Assembly: GCA_002366675.1 (NCBI GenBank)
Contig: DFBO01000189.1
Span: 20,717 to 26,092, forward strand
Reading direction: 5' to 3'
Length of the DNA: 5,376 bases
Source: Flavobacteriaceae bacterium UBA3078
Lineage (GTDB): Bacteria > Bacteroidota > Bacteroidia > Flavobacteriales > Flavobacteriaceae
The translations under genes were made by a program, and so were the position numbers. This document shows positions 1 through 5,376 of the stretch, one piece after another (positions within the stretch are counted from its first letter, which is position 1; each line of letters begins with the position of its first letter). A model generated the notes under the pieces. That model was not told the DNA's origin. It saw only the letters and a list, made by a program, of their open reading frames with translations, and made no database searches.

Positions 1-20
1 TTTAGGATGGAGTAAATGAA

Positions 21-85
21 CAGATACAATCTGATTATTTTAATAAAAGTTAACTTCCCGATACTTTCAGAGTAAAAACTCGGGA
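21..85. other. Non-coding left flank with two inverted repeats
   Basis: No gene can be supported in the first 101 bases. Two inverted repeats are visible. The first is CAGAT (21-25) and ATCTG (29-33) around a 3-nt loop, followed on the plus strand by an A/T-rich stretch. The second pairs TCCCGA (56-61) with TCGGGA (80-85), and inside it TACT (62-65) pairs with AGTA (71-74) around a TTCAG loop, leaving a bulge at 75-79. The second lies 17 nt past the stop codon of the leftward aldehyde dehydrogenase gene. Read on the minus strand it is followed by a broken T-rich run, so it could end that operon's transcript. Neither has a clean uninterrupted U-tract, so calling either one a terminator is tentative. 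Confidence 0.35.
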
Positions 86-101
86 TCCTTGAAGCGACTT
101 A

Positions 102-1508
102 TCAAAACCACTTTATTGCTAAATCCACAATCTTCTGCTTCCAATTAGTATAAGGTGGAAATAAAAAATTAAGTGGCCCAATAGTATACTTTTTTAATAC
201 AGCACGTTGGTTTGAAAAATCTTGAAACCCAAAATAACCATGCGTTTTTCCAATACCACTGTTATTAGAGCCACCAAAAGGCAACCCATGATTTGAAAGA
301 TGCAAAGCAATTGTGTTAATACAGGTTCCTCCTGCTCTAGTATTATTTATTACATAGTTTACATTTTTATTGCTATTACTATATATATAAAGAGCTAATG
401 GCCTTTCTTTTGAATTCACATAAGTAACGACCTCATCTATATGCTTATAGGTTTTTATTGGCAAAATTGGTCCAAATATTTCTTCTTGTAAAAGCGCATG
501 GTCTTCATTAATATTTGAAATAACAGTAGGTTCTATAAATTTATCCTCTTGGTTATAATCTCCTCCCATTTCTATAGTTGCTCCACTTTCTTTTGCCGAT
601 GTAATATAACTCACTAAACGATTAAAATGTTTTTCATTCACAACTCTACCAAAGGAATCAGATTTTAAAGAATCATTAGAATAATAGTATTCAGCCTTTC
701 TTTTAAAAGCCTTGAGAAATTCATCTTTTTTCGATTCATGTACTAACAAATAATCTGGTGCAATACAGGTCTGACCTGTGTTAAGATATTTACCCCAAAC
801 CAAATTTTTAACAGCTTTATTAACATTAGCAGTTTCATCAATAATGGTTGGTGATTTCCCTCCTAATTCCAAAGTTACAGACGTTAAATTTTTGGAAGCA
901 GCTTCCATAACAATTTTGCCTACAGTTGGAGAGCCAGTAAAAAAGATATGATTGAATGGTAATTTTAATAACTCTTGTGCTACCTCAACTTCACCTTCAA
1001 CTAAAGCAATTTCATCTTCAGTAAAAACGTCTGACACTATTTTCGCCATAATTTTTGATGTGTTTGGCGTTAATTCAGAAGGCTTTATAATAACTGTATT
1101 TCCTGCCGCAATTGCAGAAACCAATGGGCTAAAAGTTAAATTTACAGGATAATTCCAAGGCGAAATAATTAAGCAAACTCCTTTAGGCTCGTATTTTATC
1201 CATGAAGAAGTCCCGAGCAATGTAAGTGGTGTTTCAACTTTTTGATTTTCAGTCCAGTTTTTTAAATTAGAAACAGCAACTTTTATCTCTTTAATTACCA
1301 GATACAATTCGGTTAAATCAGTCTCTAAAAAAGGTTTTTTGAAATCGGCAAAAATCGCATCACGAATATCTTTTTTGTAAGTATACTCGAGAGCTTTCTT
1401 TAACTTCTTTAATTTTTTTATGCGCTCTTTATAAGTCGTGTTTCCAATATTAAATTGATTGGCTTTTTGCCTTTCAAATAATTCAGAAAACTTATTGTTT
1501 TCTATCAT
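102..1508 (-). CDS. Aldehyde dehydrogenase, class 3-like (NAD(P)+-dependent)
   Basis: This 468-residue protein of the ALDH superfamily would oxidise an aldehyde to the carboxylic acid with NAD(P)+. The length and the N-terminus without an extension fit the class 3 / fatty aldehyde dehydrogenase branch (about 450-490 aa), as does the C-terminal PPYTNWK segment near residues 451-457. Visible motifs are SPWNYP with Asn119, IKPSE with cofactor-binding Lys142, the nucleotide-binding turn TGSPTVG (191-197), LELGGKSP with general base Glu214, NTGQTC with nucleophile Cys248, and EEIFGP with Glu343 and Phe345. All catalytic residues are therefore present. No signal peptide is seen, so it is probably cytoplasmic; the C-terminus is moderately hydrophobic but is not a clear membrane anchor. 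The ATG lies 7 nt after the cphA stop codon with no Shine-Dalgarno, so it is probably the second gene of a cphA transcript. The substrate cannot be told from sequence; class 3 relatives favour medium- or long-chain aliphatic or aromatic aldehydes. By eye the gene looks more AT-rich than cphA. Confidence 0.93.
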   Translation of the reverse strand: MIENNKFSELFERQKANQFNIGNTTYKERIKKLKKLKKALEYTYKKDIRDAIFADFKKPFLETDLTELYLVIKEIKVAVSNLKNWTENQKVETPLTLLGTSSWIKYEPKGVCLIISPWNYPVNLTFSPLVSAIAAGNTVIIKPSELTPNTSKIMAKIVSDVFTEDEIALVEGEVEVAQELLKLPFNHIFFTGSPTVGKIVMEAASKNLTSVTLELGGKSPTIIDETANVNKAVKNLVWGKYLNTGQTCIAPDYLLVHESKKDEFLKAFKRKAEYYYSNDSLKSDSFGRVVNEKHFNRLVSYITSAKESGATIEMGGDYNQEDKFIEPTVISNINEDHALLQEEIFGPILPIKTYKHIDEVVTYVNSKERPLALYIYSNSNKNVNYVINNTRAGGTCINTIALHLSNHGLPFGGSNNSGIGKTHGYFGFQDFSNQRAVLKKYTIGPLNFLFPPYTNWKQKIVDLAIKWF

Positions 1509-1515
1509 TTAACCA

Positions 1516-4158
1516 TTAATCTGCACTCATTAATTCACCTTTAGATTCTTGCTCCTTAAACTTTTGAACCAATGCTAATGCATCTGGAATAACATCACTA
1601 CATAAAATAATAAGTGATCCTTTTACAGCATTCTTAACAGCATAGGTAATAGCTTCTTTTTCTGAAGGAATAATCGTTGTTTTTTTGTTTGGGTCTTTCG
1701 ATTGAATACCATCATTCAAGAGCTTAATAAGCTCCTCTTCCGTTCTTCCACGCAAGCGTTTATCTTGACGAATAATAATTTCATCAAACATATCTGCAGC
1801 TATTGCACCAACCTCATTGGTATCTTCATCACGTCTATCTCCAACTCCTGCTATAATACCTACTTTAACTGTGGCATCTAATTCATCTGTAAAGTTTTTA
1901 AGAGCTAACATACCAGCTGGATTATGTGCATAATCTAAAAGGATTGTAAAGTCATTAAATTTAAATAAATTTAAACGACCAGGTGTTTGAGATGCTGAAG
2001 GAATAAAAGTTTCTAAAGCTGCTTTCATGTCCTCAATACTAATTCCTTGAACATGAGCAGCTAATACTGCAGCAAGTACATTTTGAATCATGAATTTCGC
2101 CTTTCCTCCATAAGTTAACGGAATATTCTCGGCTTTCATTAAACGCATTTTCCATTCACCTCTGCAAATGGTTACATAACCATTTTCATAAACAGCTGTA
2201 ATACCATTTAAACGCTGCAATGCTTTTACTCTAGGATTATTTTCATCCATCGAAAATAGAGCTACATTACAATCTACAGAACGACGCATATCGTAAACCA
2301 AATCATCATCTGCATTTAAAATAGCATATCCCTCAGGCAATACCGTTTCTGGCACTACGCCTTTTACCTTGGCTAATTGCTCAATAGTATGAATGCCTTT
2401 TAGTCCTAAATGATCGGCTGCCACGTTAGTAACTACAGCAACATCACACTTTTTAAAACCAAGCCCAGCACGTAGCAATCCACCTCTAGCACATTCTAAA
2501 ACGGCAAAATTTACTGTTGGATCTTTTAGCACAAACTCTGCACTTGCAGGACCTGTACAATCGCCAGTCATTAATAATCTATTTTGTATATAAACACCAT
2601 CACTAGTAGTATAGCCAACACGATAGCCTTTCATTTTAGCAATATGTGCAATTAAACGAGTTGTTGTAGTTTTTCCATTGGTACCAGAAGTAGCGATAAT
2701 TGGAATACGTCCTGTGTCGCCTTTTTGAGGGAATAATTTATCAATTACAGGAGCAGCCACATTTCGAGGCAATCCTGTTGTTGGTGCCAAATGCATTCTG
2801 AATCCTGGTCCTGCGTTGACTTCAAGTACGGCTCCTCCTGTTTCAGATAATGGTTTAGAAATATCTGTGGTCATAATATCTATTCCGCAAATATCTAAGT
2901 CAATAATTTTAGAAATACGCTCTGCCATACTTACATTAGCTGGATGAATAATATCTGTAATATCTTCTGCTGTTCCGCCAGTACTTAAATTGGCAGTGTC
3001 TTTTAAAATAAGTCTTTCGCCTTTAGAAATAACTGAATCTAAAGTATAACCTGCATCTTTTATAATGGTTTGAGTTAACTCGTTTGTGGTAATTTTTGTC
3101 AGCACATTTTCATGTCCATAGCCACGACGTGGATCACTATTTACTGTATCGATTAATTCTTGAACTGTGGATTTTCCATCACCAATTACATGAGCAGGTG
3201 TACGGATTGCACCAGCTACTAAAACATTATTAATAACCAACAACCTATAGTCTTCTCCTTTAATAAATTTTTCAACAATAATGGCACCACTTCTAGAACT
3301 CTCTTTAGCATGATGAAACGCTTGAAGTGCATCCTCATAATTCTGAATATCTACCGTAATTCCACGTCCATGATTTCCATCAATTGGCTTAATTACCAAA
3401 GGAAACCCAACATAATCACAAGCTTCTTGCAAACTACGCTCACGACGAATAATATCTCCACGAGGCACTTCCACTTCTGCTTGTTCTAACAAATATTTTG
3501 TATCCTCTTTATCACAGGCTAATTCCACACCTATACTGCTAGTTTCAGATGTAACAGTTGCTTGAATACGTTTTTGATTGGCTCCATAACCTAATTGACA
3601 AAGAGAATACTTATTTAAACGAATCCAAGGAATACCTCTTGCTTCGGCTTCAGCAACAATAGAACCTGTACTTGGCCCTAATCTATCTTCTTCACGGAGT
3701 TCTCTCATTTTCTGTATATCATCAGTCATGTCATAATCTTCTCCAGCTATTAAAGCTTCACAAACTCTTACTGCTGACTTGGCTGCATAGCGTCCAACAG
3801 ACTCTTCCATATAGGAGAATACAACACTATACACACCTTCTTCACCATAACCACGTGTTCTTCCAAAACCAGTGTCCATACCTGCTAAGGTTTGAATTTC
3901 TAATGCAATATGCTCTATAATATGACCCATCCAGGTTCCTTCATCAACTCTCATAAAAAACCCACCTTCACAACCTTCAGAGCAACGATGAGAATACATA
4001 CTTGGAAACATCGTCTTTAATCGTTCTGGAAATCCTTCAATTTTATTTGAAGGAAATTCTTCCATCTCTTCAAGATCTAAAACCATTACTATTAATTTAT
4101 GACGTCTTACAGACCAATAATTTGGTCCTCTCATGGCGTTAATTTCTCTTATCTTCAT
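1516..4158 (-). CDS. cphA: Cyanophycin synthetase (CphA1 type)
   Basis: This cytoplasmic enzyme of 880 residues, the usual CphA length (about 870-900), builds cyanophycin by adding Asp to the backbone and then Arg to each Asp side chain, using one ATP per step. Three parts are visible. The N-domain (about 1-160) starts with the family signature RGPNYWS (10-16) and carries HxxEH at 79-83. The ATP-grasp domain (about 161-475), known in the family to add Asp, shows VIKPIDGNHGRG (255-266), EKFIKGEDYR (296-305) and LEVNAGPGFRMH (445-456) with probable metal ligands Glu446 and Asn448. The Mur ligase-like domain (about 485-880), which adds Arg, shows the P-loop GTNGKTTT (492-499), ECARGG (555-560), TNVAADHLG (577-585), TPGRLN (725-730), LDYAHNP (741-747) and GDRRDED (773-779). 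The intact P-loop argues against the CphA2 variant, which lacks a working Mur site. The ATG is supported because the RGPNYWS signature falls where it does in homologues. No frameshift is seen. It is transcribed divergently from cphB and is followed 7 nt later by an aldehyde dehydrogenase gene. Confidence 0.97.
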   Translation of the reverse strand: MKIREINAMRGPNYWSVRRHKLIVMVLDLEEMEEFPSNKIEGFPERLKTMFPSMYSHRCSEGCEGGFFMRVDEGTWMGHIIEHIALEIQTLAGMDTGFGRTRGYGEEGVYSVVFSYMEESVGRYAAKSAVRVCEALIAGEDYDMTDDIQKMRELREEDRLGPSTGSIVAEAEARGIPWIRLNKYSLCQLGYGANQKRIQATVTSETSSIGVELACDKEDTKYLLEQAEVEVPRGDIIRRERSLQEACDYVGFPLVIKPIDGNHGRGITVDIQNYEDALQAFHHAKESSRSGAIIVEKFIKGEDYRLLVINNVLVAGAIRTPAHVIGDGKSTVQELIDTVNSDPRRGYGHENVLTKITTNELTQTIIKDAGYTLDSVISKGERLILKDTANLSTGGTAEDITDIIHPANVSMAERISKIIDLDICGIDIMTTDISKPLSETGGAVLEVNAGPGFRMHLAPTTGLPRNVAAPVIDKLFPQKGDTGRIPIIATSGTNGKTTTTRLIAHIAKMKGYRVGYTTSDGVYIQNRLLMTGDCTGPASAEFVLKDPTVNFAVLECARGGLLRAGLGFKKCDVAVVTNVAADHLGLKGIHTIEQLAKVKGVVPETVLPEGYAILNADDDLVYDMRRSVDCNVALFSMDENNPRVKALQRLNGITAVYENGYVTICRGEWKMRLMKAENIPLTYGGKAKFMIQNVLAAVLAAHVQGISIEDMKAALETFIPSASQTPGRLNLFKFNDFTILLDYAHNPAGMLALKNFTDELDATVKVGIIAGVGDRRDEDTNEVGAIAADMFDEIIIRQDKRLRGRTEEELIKLLNDGIQSKDPNKKTTIIPSEKEAITYAVKNAVKGSLIILCSDVIPDALALVQKFKEQESKGELMSAD

Positions 4159-4196
4159 GTGGGTTAGCGTTTTAATTTAGTTATTGTGAAAGATTA

Positions 4197-4204
4197 TAAA
4201 TATA
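4197..4204 (-). promoter_or_regulatory. Weak candidate -7 box for cphA
   Basis: On the minus strand these bases read TATATTTA, matching five of the six fixed positions of the Bacteroidota -7 consensus TAnnTTTG (the last G is A). The box lies about 38 nt upstream of the cphA ATG. No TTG-type -33 element is seen at the expected distance. In such AT-rich DNA a match of this quality arises easily by chance. Confidence 0.25.
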
Positions 4205-4213
4205 TATAAAATC

Positions 4214-4240
4214 TGTAAAAAATTAGTTTATTTTTGTACA
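4214..4240. repeat. Imperfect inverted repeat overlapping the cphB -7 box
   Basis: The left arm TGTAAAAAAT (4214-4223) pairs over all ten bases with the right arm ATTTTTGTACA (4230-4240) if G4236 is bulged out. The loop is six bases, 4224-4229. The ends form TGTA...TACA half-sites. Because the right arm covers the cphB -7 box, a protein bound here would be placed to block or modulate cphB. The A/T-tract interior means part of the symmetry could be chance. Confidence 0.35.
4229..4236 (+). promoter_or_regulatory. Candidate Bacteroidota -7 box for cphB
   Basis: TATTTTTG is an exact match to the TAnnTTTG -7 consensus recognised by the Bacteroidota housekeeping sigma factor. It lies 28 nt upstream of the cphB ATG, predicting a start site near 4240 and a leader of roughly 20-25 nt. 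No TTG is seen 19-21 nt upstream, so the -33 element is missing or degenerate, which could mean dependence on an activator. The box lies inside the dyad at 4214-4240. Confidence 0.5.
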
Positions 4241-4264
4241 ATAATTTTTTTAAGATAATAATAC

Positions 4265-5128
4265 ATGCAAAAGTTTAAAGGCACATTAATTCCAATAGGT
4301 GGAAATGAAGATAAAGGAATGGGAAATGACGAAAAGCACACCTTAGAATTTATAGATGAAGGTATTCTTTATCATGTAGTTAAAGAAGCTGGAGGTGTCG
4401 ATGCAAATATTGTTGTTATTCCAACTGCTTCTAGTATTCCTGTTGAAGTTGGAGAAAATTATATGTCAGCTTTCACAACCTTAGGTTGCAAAAATGTCAC
4501 TGTTTTAAATATTAGAAGCATAAAAGATTCTGAAAAAGAGGAATCTATTCAACTAATAAAAAATGCCGATTGCATCATGTTTTCTGGTGGTGACCAATCT
4601 AAAATTACAAATAGAATTGGTGGAACTACTATTCACGACATCTTATTAGATAGATATAAAAACGAAGAAGGATTTGTAATTGCTGGCACAAGTGCTGGAG
4701 CTATGGCAATGACAAATGAAATGATTGCTGGTGGAAGTCCACGTGAAGCTTTTATTAAAGGAGCCGTTACCATGTATAAAGGTTTAGGGCTAATTCCTGA
4801 ACTTATAATTGACACACATTTTATTCAAAGAGGTCGTTTTGGTCGTGTTTCTGAAGCCGTAGCAAAATTTCCAAATCTAATTGGTTTCGGACTTGCCGAA
4901 GACACAGGTATGATAATTAAAAATGGAAACGATTGTACCGTTATTGGTTCTGGTATGGTGATTGTTTTTGATGGCCATAAACTAACTCATAACAACGAAA
5001 AAGTTTTAGATGAAGGAACACCAATGACCATTGCAAACTTAACGGTTCACGTTCTTTCTAATGGAGACCAATATAGCATAAAAAATAGAGTTGTAAACGT
5101 ATTACCTATTGAAGCGGCTTTTATTTAG
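4265..5128 (+). CDS. cphB: Cyanophycinase (intracellular, peptidase family S51)
   Basis: This 287-residue serine peptidase cuts cyanophycin from its end into beta-Asp-Arg dipeptides. The start MQKFKGTLIPIGGNEDKG fits the family N-terminus, and the length is close to the roughly 270 aa of the cyanobacterial enzyme. The nucleophile Ser143 lies in the elbow GTSAGA (141-146). Other family positions are FSGGDQ (106-111), the DTHFIQRGRFGR stretch (183-194) with Asp183, His185, Arg189 and Arg191, and GLAEDTG (209-215) with Glu212. These correspond to the active-site and substrate-binding residues reported for Synechocystis CphB. No signal peptide is present, so this is the intracellular CphB form and not the secreted CphE form. 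It is transcribed away from cphA from the shared intergenic region and faces an isoaspartyl peptidase gene, the expected next step. A Thr at 184 stands where, from memory, the cyanobacterial protein has Gln. Confidence 0.96.
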   Translation: MQKFKGTLIPIGGNEDKGMGNDEKHTLEFIDEGILYHVVKEAGGVDANIVVIPTASSIPVEVGENYMSAFTTLGCKNVTVLNIRSIKDSEKEESIQLIKNADCIMFSGGDQSKITNRIGGTTIHDILLDRYKNEEGFVIAGTSAGAMAMTNEMIAGGSPREAFIKGAVTMYKGLGLIPELIIDTHFIQRGRFGRVSEAVAKFPNLIGFGLAEDTGMIIKNGNDCTVIGSGMVIVFDGHKLTHNNEKVLDEGTPMTIANLTVHVLSNGDQYSIKNRVVNVLPIEAAFI

Positions 5129-5140
5129 TATTCGTACTAA
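5125..5140 (+). repeat. TTCG-loop hairpin over the cphB stop codon
   Basis: TTAGTA (5125-5130) and TACTAA (5135-5140) form a perfect 6-bp stem around a TTCG tetraloop, and the cphB stop codon TAG (5126-5128) sits in the left arm. There is no T-run directly after it, so it is not a standard terminator. The stem is A/T-rich and closed by A-U, weaker than the classic C(UUCG)G form. It might protect the 3' end of the cphB message. Confidence 0.3.
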
Positions 5141-5184
5141 GGCTAGAATCTCATAAATTTATATTTATTATCTCAAACGTTACC

Positions 5185-5214
5185 TAAAGGTCTGACTTTA
5201 TACTATATTTTTTT
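5185..5214 (+). terminator. Weak candidate terminator for cphB
   Basis: TAAAG (5185-5189) and CTTTA (5196-5200) pair around a 6-nt loop, and a run of seven T (5208-5214) follows 7 nt later. The position between convergent genes suits a terminator. The stem is only 5 bp with one G-C pair and the T-run is not adjacent, so the call is weak. No better hairpin was found for either strand in 5129-5226. Confidence 0.25.
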
Positions 5215-5226
5215 CTACAGAATTAG

Positions 5227-5376
5227 TTATTTATAAATAGAAATCTCCTCTGTTCCGTTCGAAGATTTACTTGCTCGATACATCCCTTCTGTATTAAAAG
5301 GCATGGCAATATTTGCTTCAGAATCCACAGCAATCAAACCACCATCACCACCTATTTCAAGAATTCGTTTATGAAT
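5227..5376 (-). CDS. Isoaspartyl peptidase / plant-type L-asparaginase, C-terminal fragment
   Basis: These are the last 49 codons and the stop codon of a leftward gene whose 5' part lies beyond the right edge. The translated end shows EIGGDGGLIAVDSEANIAMP followed by FNTEGMYRAS, the C-terminal hallmark of the beta subunit of Ntn-hydrolase family isoaspartyl peptidases / type III L-asparaginases (IaaA-like). Family members cleave themselves before a catalytic Thr and hydrolyse beta-aspartyl dipeptides; some also hydrolyse asparagine. The catalytic Thr and substrate-binding residues fall outside the window, so activity cannot be judged. The tail EISIYK is a plausible native end and the frame is open to the window edge. 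The gene converges on cphB with a 98-nt gap. Its likely job here is to split the beta-Asp-Arg released by CphB into Asp and Arg, which is inference from context plus family activity. Confidence 0.88.
   Translation of the reverse strand: MHKRILEIGGDGGLIAVDSEANIAMPFNTEGMYRASKSSNGTEEISIYK

Larger units (their letters stand above)
4159..4264. promoter_or_regulatory. Divergent cphA/cphB promoter region
   Basis: These 106 very AT-rich bases separate the leftward cphA start from the rightward cphB start and must hold the promoters for both unless transcription reads in from outside. Visible elements are an exact -7 box for cphB, a weaker candidate for cphA, an alternating TA stretch around 4201-4208, and an imperfect dyad at 4214-4240. 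No Shine-Dalgarno is seen in front of either gene; the bases just before cphB are A/T-rich, as is common in Bacteroidota. The arrangement would let one regulator act on synthesis and breakdown together. Confidence 0.8.

Noticed and set aside
1..19. Possible end of a rightward gene (frame 2 reads LGWSK then stop at 17-19)
   Set aside because: Five codons before a stop are far too few to support a gene; the other two plus-strand frames also hit stops within 15 bases.
952..1152. Plus-strand open frame of 66 codons inside the aldehyde dehydrogenase gene
   Set aside because: It lies wholly antisense to a well-supported gene with conserved motifs and has no recognisable protein features.
3672..3920. 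Plus-strand open frame of 82 codons inside cphA
   Set aside because: It is antisense to the conserved N-domain of cyanophycin synthetase, and its Leu/His-rich translation is what complementary codons would give by chance.
1516..4158. Alternative reading of the large gene as a stand-alone Mur ligase or as CphA2
   Set aside because: The N-domain signature, the ATP-grasp motifs and the intact Mur-type P-loop are all present in one 880-residue frame, which fits CphA1 and neither alternative.
4194..4209. Near-palindromic TTATA...TATAA around the alternating TA stretch as an operator
   Set aside because: The symmetry is imperfect and consists only of A and T, so it is expected by chance in this intergenic DNA.
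4633..4815. Minus-strand open frame of 60 codons inside cphB
   Set aside because: It is antisense to the catalytic core of cyanophycinase, and the hydrophobic translation reflects the complement of Gly/Ala-rich codons.
5191..5221. TCTG...CAGA pairing across the convergent gap as a terminator stem
   Set aside because: Only four pairs close a loop of 23 nt, which would not form a stable hairpin.

Overview
The window reads as a piece of a Bacteroidota chromosome, most likely a (marine) Flavobacteriaceae member. The DNA is AT-rich, the genes lack clear Shine-Dalgarno sequences and have A/T-rich leaders instead, and an exact Bacteroidota-type -7 box (TAnnTTTG) lies upstream of the rightward gene. 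The lineage is inferred from these features and from protein flavour; no marker gene is present.

Layout, left to right. Positions 1-101 are non-coding as far as can be seen and hold two small inverted repeats downstream of the leftward operon. Positions 102-1508 (minus) encode a class-3-like aldehyde dehydrogenase. Positions 1516-4158 (minus) encode a full-length, apparently intact cyanophycin synthetase (CphA1 type), 7 nt upstream of the dehydrogenase and probably co-transcribed with it. Positions 4159-4264 form a divergent promoter region. Positions 4265-5128 (plus) encode cyanophycinase (CphB). Positions 5129-5226 are a convergent intergenic gap. Positions 5227-5376 (minus) hold the C-terminal end of an isoaspartyl peptidase / plant-type L-asparaginase that runs off the right edge.

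Together the genes form a compact cyanophycin cycle. CphA polymerises Asp and Arg into the nitrogen storage polymer multi-L-arginyl-poly-L-aspartate at the cost of ATP. CphB, a cytoplasmic serine peptidase, cuts the polymer to beta-Asp-Arg dipeptides. The isoaspartyl peptidase can split those dipeptides to free Asp and Arg. Synthesis and breakdown are transcribed divergently from one 106-bp region, which would allow opposite control. The role of the aldehyde dehydrogenase is not evident from sequence. The main points worth following up are the complete cycle in a probable flavobacterium, the HxxEH motif in the CphA N-domain (a possible built-in primer-making site), the dyad over the cphB promoter, and the aldehyde dehydrogenase linked to cphA.
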